From: Streptomyces dangxiongensis
GTDB lineage: Bacteria > Actinomycetota > Actinomycetes > Streptomycetales > Streptomycetaceae
Direction of reading: 5' to 3'
Assembly: GCF_003675325.1 (NCBI RefSeq)
Contig: NZ_CP033073.1
Span: 5,518,001 to 5,582,000, forward strand
Length of the DNA: 64,000 bases
Under the pieces are notes generated by a model. The model did not search any database. It saw only the letters and a program-made list of their open reading frames with translations, and was not told where the DNA came from. Position numbers and translations under genes: made by a program. Below, piece by piece: positions 1-10,836 of this stretch (the first letter of the stretch is position 1; each line of letters begins with the position of its first letter).

Positions 1-644
1 TCCTCCCGGTGAGCGCTGCGGACCTCGCCGAGCGGACGGCCGTACCGGGTGGTGAGCAGGGCGAACGGGGCGAGGAAGGCCATCTTGGCCCACAGGGCCG
101 CCGTCTCGTCCCCGGCCACGCGGACGGTCGGACCGGCGGCACCGAGGTGCGCGGCGAGGGTGTCGAGACGGGCGCGAGGTACGGCGTCCCCGGCCAGTTC
201 CAGTTCCGTGAAGGGGCTGCCGTGTTCGATCACGCCCGGGGCGAGCCGGGTGGACTCCACGCGGATCACTGCCGGGGCGACCCGGTCGGGGCGGTAGCGG
301 GCGCGTAGGGCCGCCGGGTGCTCGACGCCGTTCAGCAGGGGTACGACGAGCGCGTCGCCGAGGGCGGCGGGCGGGACCCGGGTGAGGGCGGCGTCGAGCG
401 CGGTGTGCTTGACGGCGACCAGGCAGGCGTCCACCGGTCCGCGCAGCTCGGTGTCCGCCTCGACGGGGGCGGTGAAGTCGCCGAACTGCGGGCTGCGGAC
501 CGTGATGCCGGTACGACGCAGGGTGTCGGCCGTGTCGTCGCGGGCCACGCAGACGACGCGGTGGCCGGCGCGGGACAGCAGGGCGGCGAGCAGGCCGCCG
601 GTGCCGCCGGGGCCGAGTACGGCGACGGTGAGCGGGTTCGTCAT
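1..644 (-). CDS. Ketopantoate reductase-like (PanE/ApbA family), 3' end cut by window
   Basis: The protein begins MTNPLTVAVLGPGGTGGLL, a classic N-terminal NAD(P)-binding Rossmann loop (GPGGTGG, residues 11-17). It continues with the ApbA/PanE pattern DACLVAVKHTALDAAL near residue 75 and PLLNGVEHPAALRARY near residue 100. The family reduces 2-dehydropantoate to pantoate with NADPH. Many Streptomyces paralogues act on other 2-oxo acids, so the substrate is not proven. The start is the ATG at 644. About 215 of the usual 300 residues are visible and the C-terminal helical domain continues beyond base 1. The gene is divergent from the DUF2277 gene at 736. Confidence 0.85.
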   Translation of the reverse strand, partial: MTNPLTVAVLGPGGTGGLLAALLSRAGHRVVCVARDDTADTLRRTGITVRSPQFGDFTAPVEADTELRGPVDACLVAVKHTALDAALTRVPPAALGDALVVPLLNGVEHPAALRARYRPDRVAPAVIRVESTRLAPGVIEHGSPFTELELAGDAVPRARLDTLAAHLGAAGPTVRVAGDETAALWAKMAFLAPFALLTTRYGRPLGEVRSAHRE

Positions 645-735
645 GGAGTTGTCCTTCCGACGGTCGGCCCCGGGGTCGGTGGCCGCCTTGTCGATGATCA
701 TCGCAGGGCCGGCCGGGGCGCGCCAGACTGAGGGC

Positions 736-1002
736 ATGTGCCGGAGCATCAAGACGCTGCGTCCGCCCGCGCTGCCGGGCGAGGCCACGGACGAGGACAT
801 GCGCGCCGCCGCGTTGCAGTACGTGCGGAAGGTGTCCGGTTTCCGGGCCCCCGCCGCCCACAACCGTGAGGTGTTCGACCGGGCGGTGGACGCCGTGGCC
901 CGGGCCACGGCGGAGCTGCTCGACGGACTGGAGGTGCGGGGCGCGGGCGCGGTCCGGGCGGAACCGGACCGGGCGGAACCGGACCGGGCGGTGCGGGGGT
1001 AG
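736..1002 (+). CDS. DUF2277 family small protein
   Basis: An 88-residue protein starting MCRSIKTLRPP, with the family's short conserved N-terminus (CRxIKxLRPP) and the segment MRAAALQYVRKVSGF. DUF2277 proteins are about 80-95 residues and of unknown function, so length fits. The open frame extends upstream to 382, but the conserved N-terminus begins at the ATG at 736, which sets the start. The tail repeats RAEPDRAEPDRA, a slippage-like repeat outside the conserved core. The gene stands alone between two divergent or unrelated genes. Confidence 0.8.
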   Translation: MCRSIKTLRPPALPGEATDEDMRAAALQYVRKVSGFRAPAAHNREVFDRAVDAVARATAELLDGLEVRGAGAVRAEPDRAEPDRAVRG

Positions 1003-1123
1003 CCGCCCGGGGCCCGGCGGAACGGCGGACCGGACGCCCACGGTCCGGTCGGGGTGCGCGCCGTCCCGCCGTCTCGTCATGCCCTGGTGACGGGACGCGG
1101 GAGTCCTCGGCGTTGGATGTTGA

Positions 1124-1155
1124 ACTTGCAAGTACTGCTTAGGGGCGCCTAACCT
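1124..1155 (+). promoter_or_regulatory. Candidate operators upstream of the DoxX gene
   Basis: Two dyads lie about 85-115 bases before the DoxX start. ACTTGCAAGT (1124-1133) is a perfect 10-base palindrome. TTAGGGGCGCCTAACCT (1139-1155) keeps both arms of the actinobacterial DtxR/DmdR iron box (TTAGGTTAGGCTAACCTAA, 13 of 19 positions when extended). Whether either site is used is inference. HxlR/MarR-type repressors are an alternative reader of the first palindrome. Confidence 0.4.
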
Positions 1156-1239
1156 GGGCCCTCGTTCGGTTTCCGCCGCCCCCACGGCCGGCCATCCTTC
1201 ACGGCCGGTCCGACCGACACCGAAGAGGAGAAATCCCCC

Positions 1240-1707
1240 ATGTCCGCACGTCTCGACTCCGCTCAGCCCTACGTCCTCGGGCTCTTCCGCATAGTCATCG
1301 GCCTGCTCTTCGCCGTGCACGGCGCCGCCTCCCTGTTCGGCGTCCTCGGCGGCGCCGCCGGCACCGGCGGCACGCTCGGGGCCGGCACCTGGCCCGGCTG
1401 GTACGCCGCCGTGATCCAGCTCGTCGCCGGCGGCCTGGTGCTGCTGGGCCTCGGCACCCGCGGAGCCGCGCTGATCGCCTCCGGCTCGATGGCGTACGCC
1501 TACTTCGACGTCCACCAGCAGGCCGCACTGTGGCCCATCCAGAACGGCGGCGAGCCGTCCGTGCTCTTCTGCTGGGCGTTCCTCCTGCTGGTCTTCACCG
1601 GTTCCGGCGCCCTGGGCCTCGACCGGATCCTCGCCCGGCGCACGGCCGCGGCCGGCGAGAAGCCGGTCGAGGCCGAAGGTGCCGAACAGGCCCCGCTGGC
1701 GGCCTGA
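1240..1707 (+). CDS. DoxX family membrane protein
   Basis: A 155-residue protein with four predicted membrane segments (about 12-32, 55-75, 80-97, 107-126). The opening YVLGLFRIVIGLLFAVHGAASLFG is the DoxX signature of an arginine-containing first helix followed by HG. The next helix has the pattern QLVAGGLVLLGLGTRGAAL. DoxX proteins are inner-membrane proteins linked to thiosulfate/quinone metabolism and redox stress; the exact reaction here is unknown. A clear ribosome site (GAGGAG, 1223-1228) precedes the ATG. The C-terminal 25 residues are charged and probably cytoplasmic. Candidate operators lie just upstream. Confidence 0.85.
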   Translation: MSARLDSAQPYVLGLFRIVIGLLFAVHGAASLFGVLGGAAGTGGTLGAGTWPGWYAAVIQLVAGGLVLLGLGTRGAALIASGSMAYAYFDVHQQAALWPIQNGGEPSVLFCWAFLLLVFTGSGALGLDRILARRTAAAGEKPVEAEGAEQAPLAA

Positions 1708-1792
1708 CCCGGCACCGCCGAAACCCCCGCGAACCTCCTGTCACACCCCCGGCGTACGCTGTACGGCTGTCAACGGGGGAGTGTCGGGAGTC

Positions 1793-2410
1793 GTGGTGTT
1801 CGAAAGCGTGGGGTCGCTGGCGGCCGGTCCATGGATCTATGCCGTGGTGGCCCTGTCGGTGCTGTTCGACGTGTTCCTGCCGGTGCTGCCGAGCGGGGTG
1901 CTCGTCATCACGGCCGGCACGGCGGCGGCAGCGGGGTCGGGCGCGGCGGCGGGCGGGGTCCCGCACGAGGTGCCGGACATCCTGGCCCTGATCGTCTCCG
2001 CGGCGACCGCTTCGGTCCTCGGTGACCTGGTGGCCTACCGGCTGGCGTGGCGGGGCGGTGCCCGCCTGGATCGCGCGATAGCCCGCTCCCGGCGGCTGAC
2101 CACCGCGCAGGAACGTCTCGGCGACGCCCTCGCCCGGGGCGGCGGCGCGCTGGTCGTCCTCGCCCGCTTCGCCCCCGCCGGCCGCTCGGTCGTCTCCTTC
2201 TGCGCGGGCGCCGCCCACCGCCGCGCCCGCGACTTCCTCCCCTGGTCGGCGCTGGCCGGCCTGTCCTGGGCCGCGTACAGCGTCGCCCTGGGGTACTACG
2301 GCGCCCAGTGGCTGGGCGCGACCTGGCTGGCCACGGGCGTCTCCGTGGCCGCGCTGTTCGGGGCGGGCGCGGCGGCGGGCTTCCTGGTGCGCCGCCGGCC
2401 GGCCGCCTGA
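1793..2410 (+). CDS. DedA/VTT (SNARE-associated) family membrane protein
   Basis: About 205 residues with a VTT/DedA core: an N-terminal re-entrant segment (DVFLPVLPSGVLVITAG), the arginine- and glycine-containing segment VVLARFAPAGRSVVSFCAGA, and two further membrane helices to the C-terminus. DedA proteins are membrane transporters or lipid scramblases needed for envelope homeostasis. The ORF is open further upstream, but the codons before 1781 look non-coding. GTG at 1793, after GGGAG-like sequence, is my choice; GTG at 1781 or 1796 is possible. It follows the DoxX gene in the same direction but with its own upstream gap of 85 bases. Confidence 0.75.
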   Translation: MVFESVGSLAAGPWIYAVVALSVLFDVFLPVLPSGVLVITAGTAAAAGSGAAAGGVPHEVPDILALIVSAATASVLGDLVAYRLAWRGGARLDRAIARSRRLTTAQERLGDALARGGGALVVLARFAPAGRSVVSFCAGAAHRRARDFLPWSALAGLSWAAYSVALGYYGAQWLGATWLATGVSVAALFGAGAAAGFLVRRRPAA

Positions 2411-2513
2411 CGCGACGCGCGGTGCCCGCGGGGACGCGGCACGCGGTACCCGCGACGACGCGGGCACCGCACGGCCGGCCCCGGCGGGCCCGCGGTCACC
2501 GGCTCCACGGGGT

Positions 2514-3158
2514 TCAGCAGCCGGCCAGGTAGTTCGTCAGCGCGCTCTTCTCGGCGGAGTCGACCGACAGGTTGTAGTAGTACTTCACCTGGACCCAGGC
2601 GCGGACGTAGGTGCAGACGTACGCGGACCGGGACGGCACCCAGGTGGCCGGGTCCTGGTCGCCCTTGGCCTGGTTGACGTTGTCGGTGACGGCGATCAGT
2701 TGCGGCCGGGTCAGGTCGTTGGCGAAGCCCTGGCGCTGGGCGGTGGTCCACTTGCTCGCCCCGGAGTCCCAGGCCTCGGCCAGCGGGACGAGGTGGTCGA
2801 TGTCCAGGTCCGAGGCGGCGGTCCAGGTGGCGCCGTCGTACGGGGAGTACCAGCTCCCGCTGGTGGCGGCGCAGGCGGAGTCGGTGACGACGTTCGTGCC
2901 GTCCCGCTTGAGGACCGTCTCGCGGGTGTTGCAGGTGCCGCTGATGGTGATCCAGAGCGGGAAGAGGTCGCGGCTGTAGCCGGTGCGGTTCTCGGTGGCC
3001 ACGGTGAGCTGGGCGAGGTAGCCGCGGGCGGTGGCGGCGCTGACCGGCGTGGGGAGGGCGGCCGAGGCGCTCGGGGAGTTGACCAGGGCGACGGAGGCTA
3101 TCAGGCCGGTCAGGGCCGCGAGTATGCTCAGCCGTCGACGCGCGTAGAGTTTGGGCAT
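2514..3158 (-). CDS. Secreted HNH endonuclease family protein (DUF1524/GmrSD-C type)
   Basis: The 214-residue product starts MPKLYARRRLSIL and has a Sec signal peptide ending near ASA (about residue 33). The mature part carries the HNH fold of the DUF1524 group: DIDHLVPLAEAWDSGA (the Asp-His pair, near residue 130) followed by AVTDNVNQAKGDQDPATWVP (Asn and Asp ligands). Actinomycetes have many secreted nucleases of this type, usually linked to DNA scavenging. The start is the ATG at 3158 behind AGGGAG; upstream codons of the longer frame lack coding character. It is transcribed away from the manganese riboswitch gene at 3543. Confidence 0.85.
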   Translation of the reverse strand: MPKLYARRRLSILAALTGLIASVALVNSPSASAALPTPVSAATARGYLAQLTVATENRTGYSRDLFPLWITISGTCNTRETVLKRDGTNVVTDSACAATSGSWYSPYDGATWTAASDLDIDHLVPLAEAWDSGASKWTTAQRQGFANDLTRPQLIAVTDNVNQAKGDQDPATWVPSRSAYVCTYVRAWVQVKYYYNLSVDSAEKSALTNYLAGC

Positions 3159-3317
3159 GGGTAACTCCCTTATGGGGTGGGGGCGTTGGGGTGCGGGCGA
3201 GGGAATGCTCGCGGGGCCGTGTTGCCGGGGGGTGAGCGCTCGGTAAGAAACTAATGACGTGCGCATGACACGACAAGGTTCACGGCCGAACCTTCACATC
3301 CCGTACGATGGGTGGCG

Positions 3318-3432
3318 CAGAAGGGGAGTAGCTCTTCGCCGGACCGTCGACATACTGCTCAGCGAGCCTGAGCCGGCGCCCGGAGGCGGACCGTCGATTC
3401 TCATCGAGGTCCGTCAGCGAGACCTTCGGCAA
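3318..3432 (+). promoter_or_regulatory. yybP-ykoY manganese riboswitch
   Basis: The leader of the TMEM165-type gene contains AAGGGGAGTAGCT (3321-3333) and, after paired arms, CTGCTCAGCGAGCCTGAG and the closing GTCAGCGAGACCTTCGGC (3413-3430). These are the conserved elements of the yybP-ykoY class, which binds Mn2+ and turns on exporters. It lies about 110 bases before the TTG start at 3543, which is the expected position for control of that gene. The identification is by motif; I could not run a covariance model. Confidence 0.85.
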
Positions 3433-3542
3433 GCAGTGCACGCCCGTGCCCCCGGCGCGGGCGCCGTGTGCGCTGCCGTGCCGAGGTGTCACCGCGTGAC
3501 GTACCGCACTCTCGGCGGGGCAGCCCGACCGATTGAGGAACC

Positions 3543-4124
3543 TTGATCAGCATCACCGTGACGGCGCTCGTCTTCGGCATCGTCTTCCTCGCCGAACTGC
3601 CCGACAAGACCGCGCTCGCCGGCCTCGTCCTCGGCACCCGCTACCGCGCCTCGTACGTCTTCGCGGGCGTCGCCGCCGCCTTCCTGCTGCACGTCGTGCT
3701 CGCCGTCGCGGCCGGCAGCGTGCTGACCCTGCTGCCCCAGCAGATAGTGCACGCCGTCACCGGCGTCCTCTTCCTCGGCGGGGCCGCGGTGCTGCTGCTG
3801 AAGAAGGACGAGGACGAGGAGGAGGTCAGGAAGCCCGCCGACCAGTCCTTCTGGAAGGTCGCCGGCACCGGCTTCATGCTCATCCTGGTCGCCGAGTTCG
3901 GCGATCTCACCCAGATCATGACCGCCAACCTCGCCGCCCGCTACGACGCCCCGCTCTCCGTCGGCCTCGGTGCCGTGCTGGGCCTGTGGGCCGTCGCCGG
4001 ACTCGGCATCGTCGGTGGAAAGGCCCTGATGAAGCGCGTACCGCTGCGGCTGATCACGCAGATCGCGGCGGCGCTGATGCTGGCGCTCGGCGTGTGGAGC
4101 CTGTACGAGGCCGTGGCCGGCTGA
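3543..4124 (+). CDS. TMEM165/GDT1 (UPF0016) family cation exporter, probably for Mn2+
   Basis: A 193-residue membrane protein with six predicted helices. It holds the two family repeats with signature acidic motifs: ELPDKTALAG near residue 18 and EFGDLTQIM near residue 119, each E-x-x-D-[KL]-T. Family members move Mn2+/Ca2+ against H+ across membranes. A short acidic loop (KKDEDEEEVRKP, about residue 85-96) separates the halves. The start is TTG at 3543 after GAGGAACC. The upstream yybP-ykoY riboswitch strongly supports manganese efflux as the role. The C-terminal helix ends at residue 193, the usual family length. Confidence 0.9.
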   Translation: MISITVTALVFGIVFLAELPDKTALAGLVLGTRYRASYVFAGVAAAFLLHVVLAVAAGSVLTLLPQQIVHAVTGVLFLGGAAVLLLKKDEDEEEVRKPADQSFWKVAGTGFMLILVAEFGDLTQIMTANLAARYDAPLSVGLGAVLGLWAVAGLGIVGGKALMKRVPLRLITQIAAALMLALGVWSLYEAVAG

Positions 4125-4294
4125 GCTGAACGGCGGATGAACGTCCGCCGTGGGTGGTGGCGCATGTCCGAACGGTTTTGTACCGTGGGGGAACAAAGTG
4201 GCTCCCGCCCGTTCTCCCTGACCGGCGGGCGGGGCCGCCTTGTCCCTCCCGCCGCCCCCCCGACACGGGACCTCTTCCGTTCCTGGAGTTGCCG

Positions 4295-4966
4295 ATGCCG
4301 GCCACCGCCACGCCCACCGTCCTCACCGCCCGGGCCCTCCTGCTCGACATGGACGGCACCCTCGTCGACTCCGACGCCGTGGTCGAACGGATCTGGCGGC
4401 GCTGGGCCGAGCGGCACGGGCTGGACGGCGACGAGGTGATGCGGGTCGTGCACGGCCGGCAGGGCCACGCCTCCATGGCCGTCCTGCTCCCCGACCGGCC
4501 CGGGAAGCAGAACCTCGCCGACAACGCCCGGATGCTCGCCGAGGAGACCGCCGACACCGACGGGGTCACCGAGGTGCCCGGCGCGGGCGCCTTCCTCGCC
4601 GCCCTGCGCGGGATCCCGCACGCGCTGGTGACCTCCGCCGACGACGCCCTGTCCACCGCGCGCATGAACGCCGCGCGGCTGCCGCTGCCCGCCGTCCGCA
4701 TCACCGCCGAGTCCGTGAGCGCGAGCAAGCCCGACCCCGAGGGGTTCCTCAAGGGCGCCGCCGAACTGGGCGTCGACCCCGCCGACTGCGTCGTCTTCGA
4801 GGACTCCGGCGCGGGTATCGCGGCGGGGCGCGCGGCGGGGATGCGAGTCGTGGGGGTGGGGGCGCGCGCCGCGGTCCACGGGCCCGACGCCGTCGTCCGC
4901 GACCTTACGCAGGTCGCGGTGGAGGCTTCGGACGACACCGGCACGGTGCGGTTGCGACTCGGCTGA
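4295..4966 (+). CDS. HAD superfamily sugar-phosphatase-like hydrolase
   Basis: A 223-residue protein with all four HAD motifs: LLLDMDGTLVDSD (nucleophile Asp and acid/base Asp, near residue 14), VTSADD (motif II, near residue 110), SASKPDPEGF (motif III Lys) and VVFEDSGAGIAAG (motif IV acidic pair). The all-helical cap between motifs I and II places it with beta-phosphoglucomutase/glycerol-3-phosphatase-like enzymes (DOG1/GPP type). The substrate is probably a small sugar phosphate. The ATG at 4295 follows CTGGAG; the longer reading from 4154 has poor codons. Confidence 0.85.
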   Translation: MPATATPTVLTARALLLDMDGTLVDSDAVVERIWRRWAERHGLDGDEVMRVVHGRQGHASMAVLLPDRPGKQNLADNARMLAEETADTDGVTEVPGAGAFLAALRGIPHALVTSADDALSTARMNAARLPLPAVRITAESVSASKPDPEGFLKGAAELGVDPADCVVFEDSGAGIAAGRAAGMRVVGVGARAAVHGPDAVVRDLTQVAVEASDDTGTVRLRLG

Positions 4967-5051
4967 GCGGGGCTCCGGGTGGGCCTCGGCCGGGGGAGGG
5001 GTCTTTCGCCGGACGCCGGTGGGCGTTGTCCGGGGTGGCTCGGCCGGTGGT

Positions 5052-5100
5052 CGGGTGCGGGCCGGCGTCGGCCGGTCGCGCGGTTCCTGGCGCCCCTTGG
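5052..5100 (-). repeat. Dispersed Streptomyces intergenic repeat, copy 1
   Basis: On the minus strand this gap contains AAGGGGCGCCAGGAACCGCG followed by CGACCGGCCGACG and CCCGCACCCG. The same arrangement occurs at 12172-12218 and 19983-20031. It is a GC-rich mobile-looking intergenic repeat, widespread in Streptomyces as far as I recall. It sits between the HAD gene and the convergent peptidoglycan-binding gene, where it may also act as a terminator. No gene was found in the surrounding 177-base gap. Confidence 0.55.
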
Positions 5101-5142
5101 ATGGGGTGCGTCGGCGGTGTCGATTCGGTGCGCCCCTTCGGG

Positions 5143-6126
5143 CTACGGCTGTGAGGTCTCCGATTCCAGGCTTGCTCGGGTAGCCGGGCCGTACTCGCCC
5201 AGGATGTCGCCCTCGATGCCCCGGGCCAGTTGGTAGTTGCGTACGCCGTCCTCCACCGGGCGGGTGAAGACGCCGTTCATCTGGTCGCCGTAGAGGTTCA
5301 GCCGGCGCAGCCGCTGCTGGAGTTCCGTGACCTGCGGGCCGGTGTCGCCGCGTCGCAGCACCGGTGCCGCCGCGAGCGTGGTGTGCGGGGTGCCGGAGAC
5401 CGTCCCGGACGGGGTGGGGGAGGCGGAGCCGGACGCGCTGCCGGAGGGCGCCGGGGCCGGGGACGGGGAAGCGGAGCCCTGGGACGGGCTCGGATCGGCC
5501 GATGCCGATGCTGCCGCCGGGGACCGGGACGGGGGCGGGGCCGGTGAGCGGGGCGCGACCGCAGGCGCCGGCGCCGACGCGGCGCCCGGTGTGACGGCGT
5601 CCGGGATGCTCTGCCTGATCGCTGGGGCCGCCTGGGCCCGTGCGGGCTCGTGGTAGGAGGACAGCGCGAGACCGGCCGCCGCGACGAGTGCGATCCCCGC
5701 GCCCCCGGCCGCCGGCAGCACGGTACGGCGGGAACGGCGCGGTGACCGGGAGCGCGGAGCGGACCCGTCCGGTGTGGGGGCGCCGGTCTCCGCTGCGAGG
5801 GCGCCGGTCTCCGCCGTCAGGTGCGGTGCTCGTGGCGTGTCCGGCAGCCCTGTGGCCGCGTCCGGCCTCGTCACCGGCGTGCCCGGAAGAACGTCCTCGG
5901 GCGCGTCCGGCGGTCCCGTGGGTGCGTTCCGCATCTCCACGTACGGTCGTATCCGCAGTGGGTCGAAGTCCTCCGCCGCTGCCGCCTCGGCCGTGCGTGT
6001 CTCGTGCAGCGCTTCCGCGGCCCGCTCGGTGCAGTCGCAGGACGGCGTGTGGTCCGGCTCCCTCGGCGCCCCGCACTCCGGGCACCCGGTGTCCTCTGCC
6101 CCCGTTTTCCCCGTCTTCTCCGTCAC
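5143..6126 (-). CDS. Membrane-anchored peptidoglycan-binding protein
   Basis: A 327-residue protein. The N-terminus has two CxxC-like pairs (CPECGAP, SCDCTE) suggesting a zinc ribbon. A basic stretch and one membrane helix follow (about 130-155). A Pro/Ala/Ser-rich extracellular linker leads to a C-terminal PG_binding_1 domain (LRRGDTGPQVTELQQRLRRL near residue 255, ending FTRPVEDGVRNYQLARGIEGDI). The topology is cytoplasmic N-terminus, cell-wall C-terminus, so it could pass information about the wall or simply tether. The ATG at 6126 is divergent from the MFS gene at 6254 with a 127-base shared promoter region. Confidence 0.8.
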   Translation of the reverse strand: MTEKTGKTGAEDTGCPECGAPREPDHTPSCDCTERAAEALHETRTAEAAAAEDFDPLRIRPYVEMRNAPTGPPDAPEDVLPGTPVTRPDAATGLPDTPRAPHLTAETGALAAETGAPTPDGSAPRSRSPRRSRRTVLPAAGGAGIALVAAAGLALSSYHEPARAQAAPAIRQSIPDAVTPGAASAPAPAVAPRSPAPPPSRSPAAASASADPSPSQGSASPSPAPAPSGSASGSASPTPSGTVSGTPHTTLAAAPVLRRGDTGPQVTELQQRLRRLNLYGDQMNGVFTRPVEDGVRNYQLARGIEGDILGEYGPATRASLESETSQP

Positions 6127-6208
6127 CCGTCCGGCCCTCCCCTAGGGAACTTCAGAGATTATGCGGACTTCTCCGCGTCCGCGGGACTCAACAGGCCATA
6201 AGTGGTGA

Positions 6209-8810
<2,602 letters not shown>

Positions 8811-8941
8811 TGTCGGGAGGTGCCCCTCACCCTCGGCAACCGGATATGCGGGCAGGCGTGCCGGAGGCCGTTTGTGGCCGGGGTTCCGGGTCACACGAAG
8901 GATGAACCGGCCAGTGGAGCCGGTCCGATCGGAAGGCAACC

Positions 8942-9625
8942 ATGTCCACAGGCATGATCATCGCGTTGGCCGTGATCGTGGCGGTCGTGGTCGTCGGGGC
9001 GGTGGCCCTGATCGCGCGCGGCCGCGGACGGCACGGCGGACCCAGCCTCAGGCGGCGCTTCGGGCCCGAGTACGAGCGGACCGTGGCCCTGCACGACGGG
9101 GACCACCAGGCAGCCGAACGAGAGCTGACCGCGCGCCTCGAACGCCACGGCGAACTGCGGGAACGGCCGCTGGACCCCGCCGAGCGGCAGCGCTGGGCGG
9201 ACCGCTGGACGGCCGTCCAGGAACGCTTCGTCGACTCCCCGCGCGAAGCCGTGGCCGAGGCCGACCGGCTGCTCGCGGAACTCGCCGCGGTGCGCGGCTA
9301 CCCCGACGGCGAGCGGTACGAGGAGCAGCTCGACGCGCTGTCCGTGCACCACGCCGAGCACGTCGACGGCTACCGCCAGGTGCACCGGGCCGCCCGCACC
9401 GGTGCTGCCACCGGTGCCGGCACGGCCGAGTCCGGCGCCGCCACCGAGGAGCTGCGGTCGGCGCTGCTGGGCGCCCGCGCCCTCTTCGACGACCTGACGA
9501 GCACGGAGCCCGGCCGGCACCGCGCCTCCGCCGGTTCGGACCGCCCCGGGAGCCAGGCCGGTACCCGTTCCCACGGCCGGTCCCACACTCCGGTCCTCCA
9601 CCGGAGCCGACCGAAGGAGAGCTGA
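8942..9625 (+). CDS. Single-pass membrane protein with charged helical domain, unknown function
   Basis: A 227-residue protein. Residues 5-24 form one membrane helix (MIIALAVIVAVVVVGAVALI), followed by a basic stop-transfer and a highly charged helical cytoplasmic domain. The domain contains WTAVQERFVDSPREAVAEAD near residue 95, which recurs in the next gene. The C-terminal 60 residues are low complexity. The start ATG follows GGAAGG. It is immediately followed, after 5 bases, by the next gene, so the two form an operon. I do not recognise a functional family beyond its being a conserved actinobacterial membrane protein. Confidence 0.7.
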   Translation: MSTGMIIALAVIVAVVVVGAVALIARGRGRHGGPSLRRRFGPEYERTVALHDGDHQAAERELTARLERHGELRERPLDPAERQRWADRWTAVQERFVDSPREAVAEADRLLAELAAVRGYPDGERYEEQLDALSVHHAEHVDGYRQVHRAARTGAATGAGTAESGAATEELRSALLGARALFDDLTSTEPGRHRASAGSDRPGSQAGTRSHGRSHTPVLHRSRPKES

Positions 9626-9630
9626 GCATC

Positions 9631-10413
9631 ATGGCGGACAGGACGAGCGGTACGGGCGACGACCGGCGCTTCACGCGCACCCCGGCGGACGCGGGGGTGC
9701 CGGCGGGCGAGCCCGGACAGAGCGACGAGTGGGCCGCCGGGGACGCGGCACCCGGCCACCGCACGCCGAGGGAGGCCCTCCCGCAGGAGCGGCTCCCGGG
9801 CGAACCGGCCCCGGCCGAGCACGCGGGCGGCCGGCTCCCGGGCTCGGCGGGCCCCGGCCGGGAAGGGCCGGCGGCCGACGACCGCGCCCCGCACGACTCG
9901 GCACAGCCGGCGCCGGGACCGGACACGGGAGGATTCGCCCCGTCCCCGTCGCAGGACGCGGCGGCACCCGCTGCCGGACCCTTCGACCCGGGACAGGGAC
10001 ACGGCACCGAGGGCCTGCGCCCCGGCACGGAGGACCTGGGCTCGGAAACATCCGGCACGCGCACGGGCGGGACGCCCGGTGCGCCGGGTGCGTCCGGCGG
10101 TGCTCACGAGGCCCGCAACGGCGCCGGCGTGGACACGCCCCTGCTCCCGCACGACGAGGCGGACGGGTGGGAGCGGCGGATGCGGGAGGTGGTCGCCGGG
10201 TTCGTGGACGAGCCGAAGGCTGCCGTCGAGGAGGCCGACCGGGCGCTGGAGGAGATCGCCGCACGGTTCACCGAGGCGGTGACGGAGCGCCGCCGCGCCC
10301 TGCGCACCTCCTGGGAGGGCGGCGAGGACCCCGGCGCCGGTACCGACACCGAGCGGCTGCGGCTCGCCCTGCGCGACTACCGGGAACTGGCCGGACGCCT
10401 GCTACACGGCTGA
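9631..10413 (+). CDS. Disordered protein sharing a helical module with its upstream neighbour
   Basis: A 260-residue protein. Residues 1-170 are Pro/Gly/Ala-rich and probably disordered. The last 90 residues hold a helical module: MREVVAGFVDEPKAAVEEAD, then TEAVTERRRALRTSW and ALRDYRELAGRLL. The FVDxPxxAVxEAD motif is the same as in the preceding gene (FVDSPREAVAEAD), suggesting the two proteins share a fold or interact. ATG at 9631 follows GAAGGAGA. The 3' end overlaps the convergent DUF1992 gene by 12 bases. Function unknown. Confidence 0.65.
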   Translation: MADRTSGTGDDRRFTRTPADAGVPAGEPGQSDEWAAGDAAPGHRTPREALPQERLPGEPAPAEHAGGRLPGSAGPGREGPAADDRAPHDSAQPAPGPDTGGFAPSPSQDAAAPAAGPFDPGQGHGTEGLRPGTEDLGSETSGTRTGGTPGAPGASGGAHEARNGAGVDTPLLPHDEADGWERRMREVVAGFVDEPKAAVEEADRALEEIAARFTEAVTERRRALRTSWEGGEDPGAGTDTERLRLALRDYRELAGRLLHG

Positions 10414-10836
10414 CCCCGGTCCCTCCGCCCTGGCGGCAGCCCTGCGCTGCCGCCATTCGCGTGCCACCTGCTCGACGTCGTACGGCTTCCTGCCCAGCGG
10501 CGGACCGGGCGGCGGCCTGAACATCATGTGCCGGATCCGGACGTTGACGTCCTCGACGATGCGCCGCGCGATCCGCTCCGACGGCGCCGCGTACGCCGCC
10601 TCCAGCGCGTCCTCCGCCTCCTTGCGCAGCGCCAGCGCGGGCGGCAGCACGGCCAGCCCCTCACGCGCCAACTTCCGCTTGACCCACCAGAGTTCGTCGT
10701 ACGTGGAGTCGACCTCGGCGGGCAACGGCGCCCCCGCCCCCGGCAGCCGGTCGAACTCCCCGCGCCGCTGCGCGTCGCGGATCTGCTTGTCGGCCCAGGA
10801 CTCGAACGGGACACCCGGTGGCTTTCGCTCGGTCAT
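10402..10836 (-). CDS. DUF1992 (DnaJ C28-like conserved domain) protein
   Basis: A 144-residue protein with the full DUF1992 pattern: FESWADKQIRDAQRRGEFD near residue 11, LPGAGAPL, then YDELWWVKRKLAREGL near residue 46. This domain occurs alone in bacteria and in the eukaryotic DNAJC28 protein. Its function is not established. It is a cytosolic, charged, mostly helical protein. The start ATG at 10836 lies near the divergent FHA-like gene. The 3' end runs 12 bases into the convergent operon of 9631. Confidence 0.85.
   Translation of the reverse strand: MTERKPPGVPFESWADKQIRDAQRRGEFDRLPGAGAPLPAEVDSTYDELWWVKRKLAREGLAVLPPALALRKEAEDALEAAYAAPSERIARRIVEDVNVRIRHMMFRPPPGPPLGRKPYDVEQVAREWRQRRAAARAEGPGSAV

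Noticed and set aside
3941..6085. 714-codon open frame on the minus strand
   Set aside because: It is antisense or out of frame to the HAD and peptidoglycan-binding genes, is Arg/Gly/Pro-rich and has no domain motif. It is a typical high-GC shadow frame.
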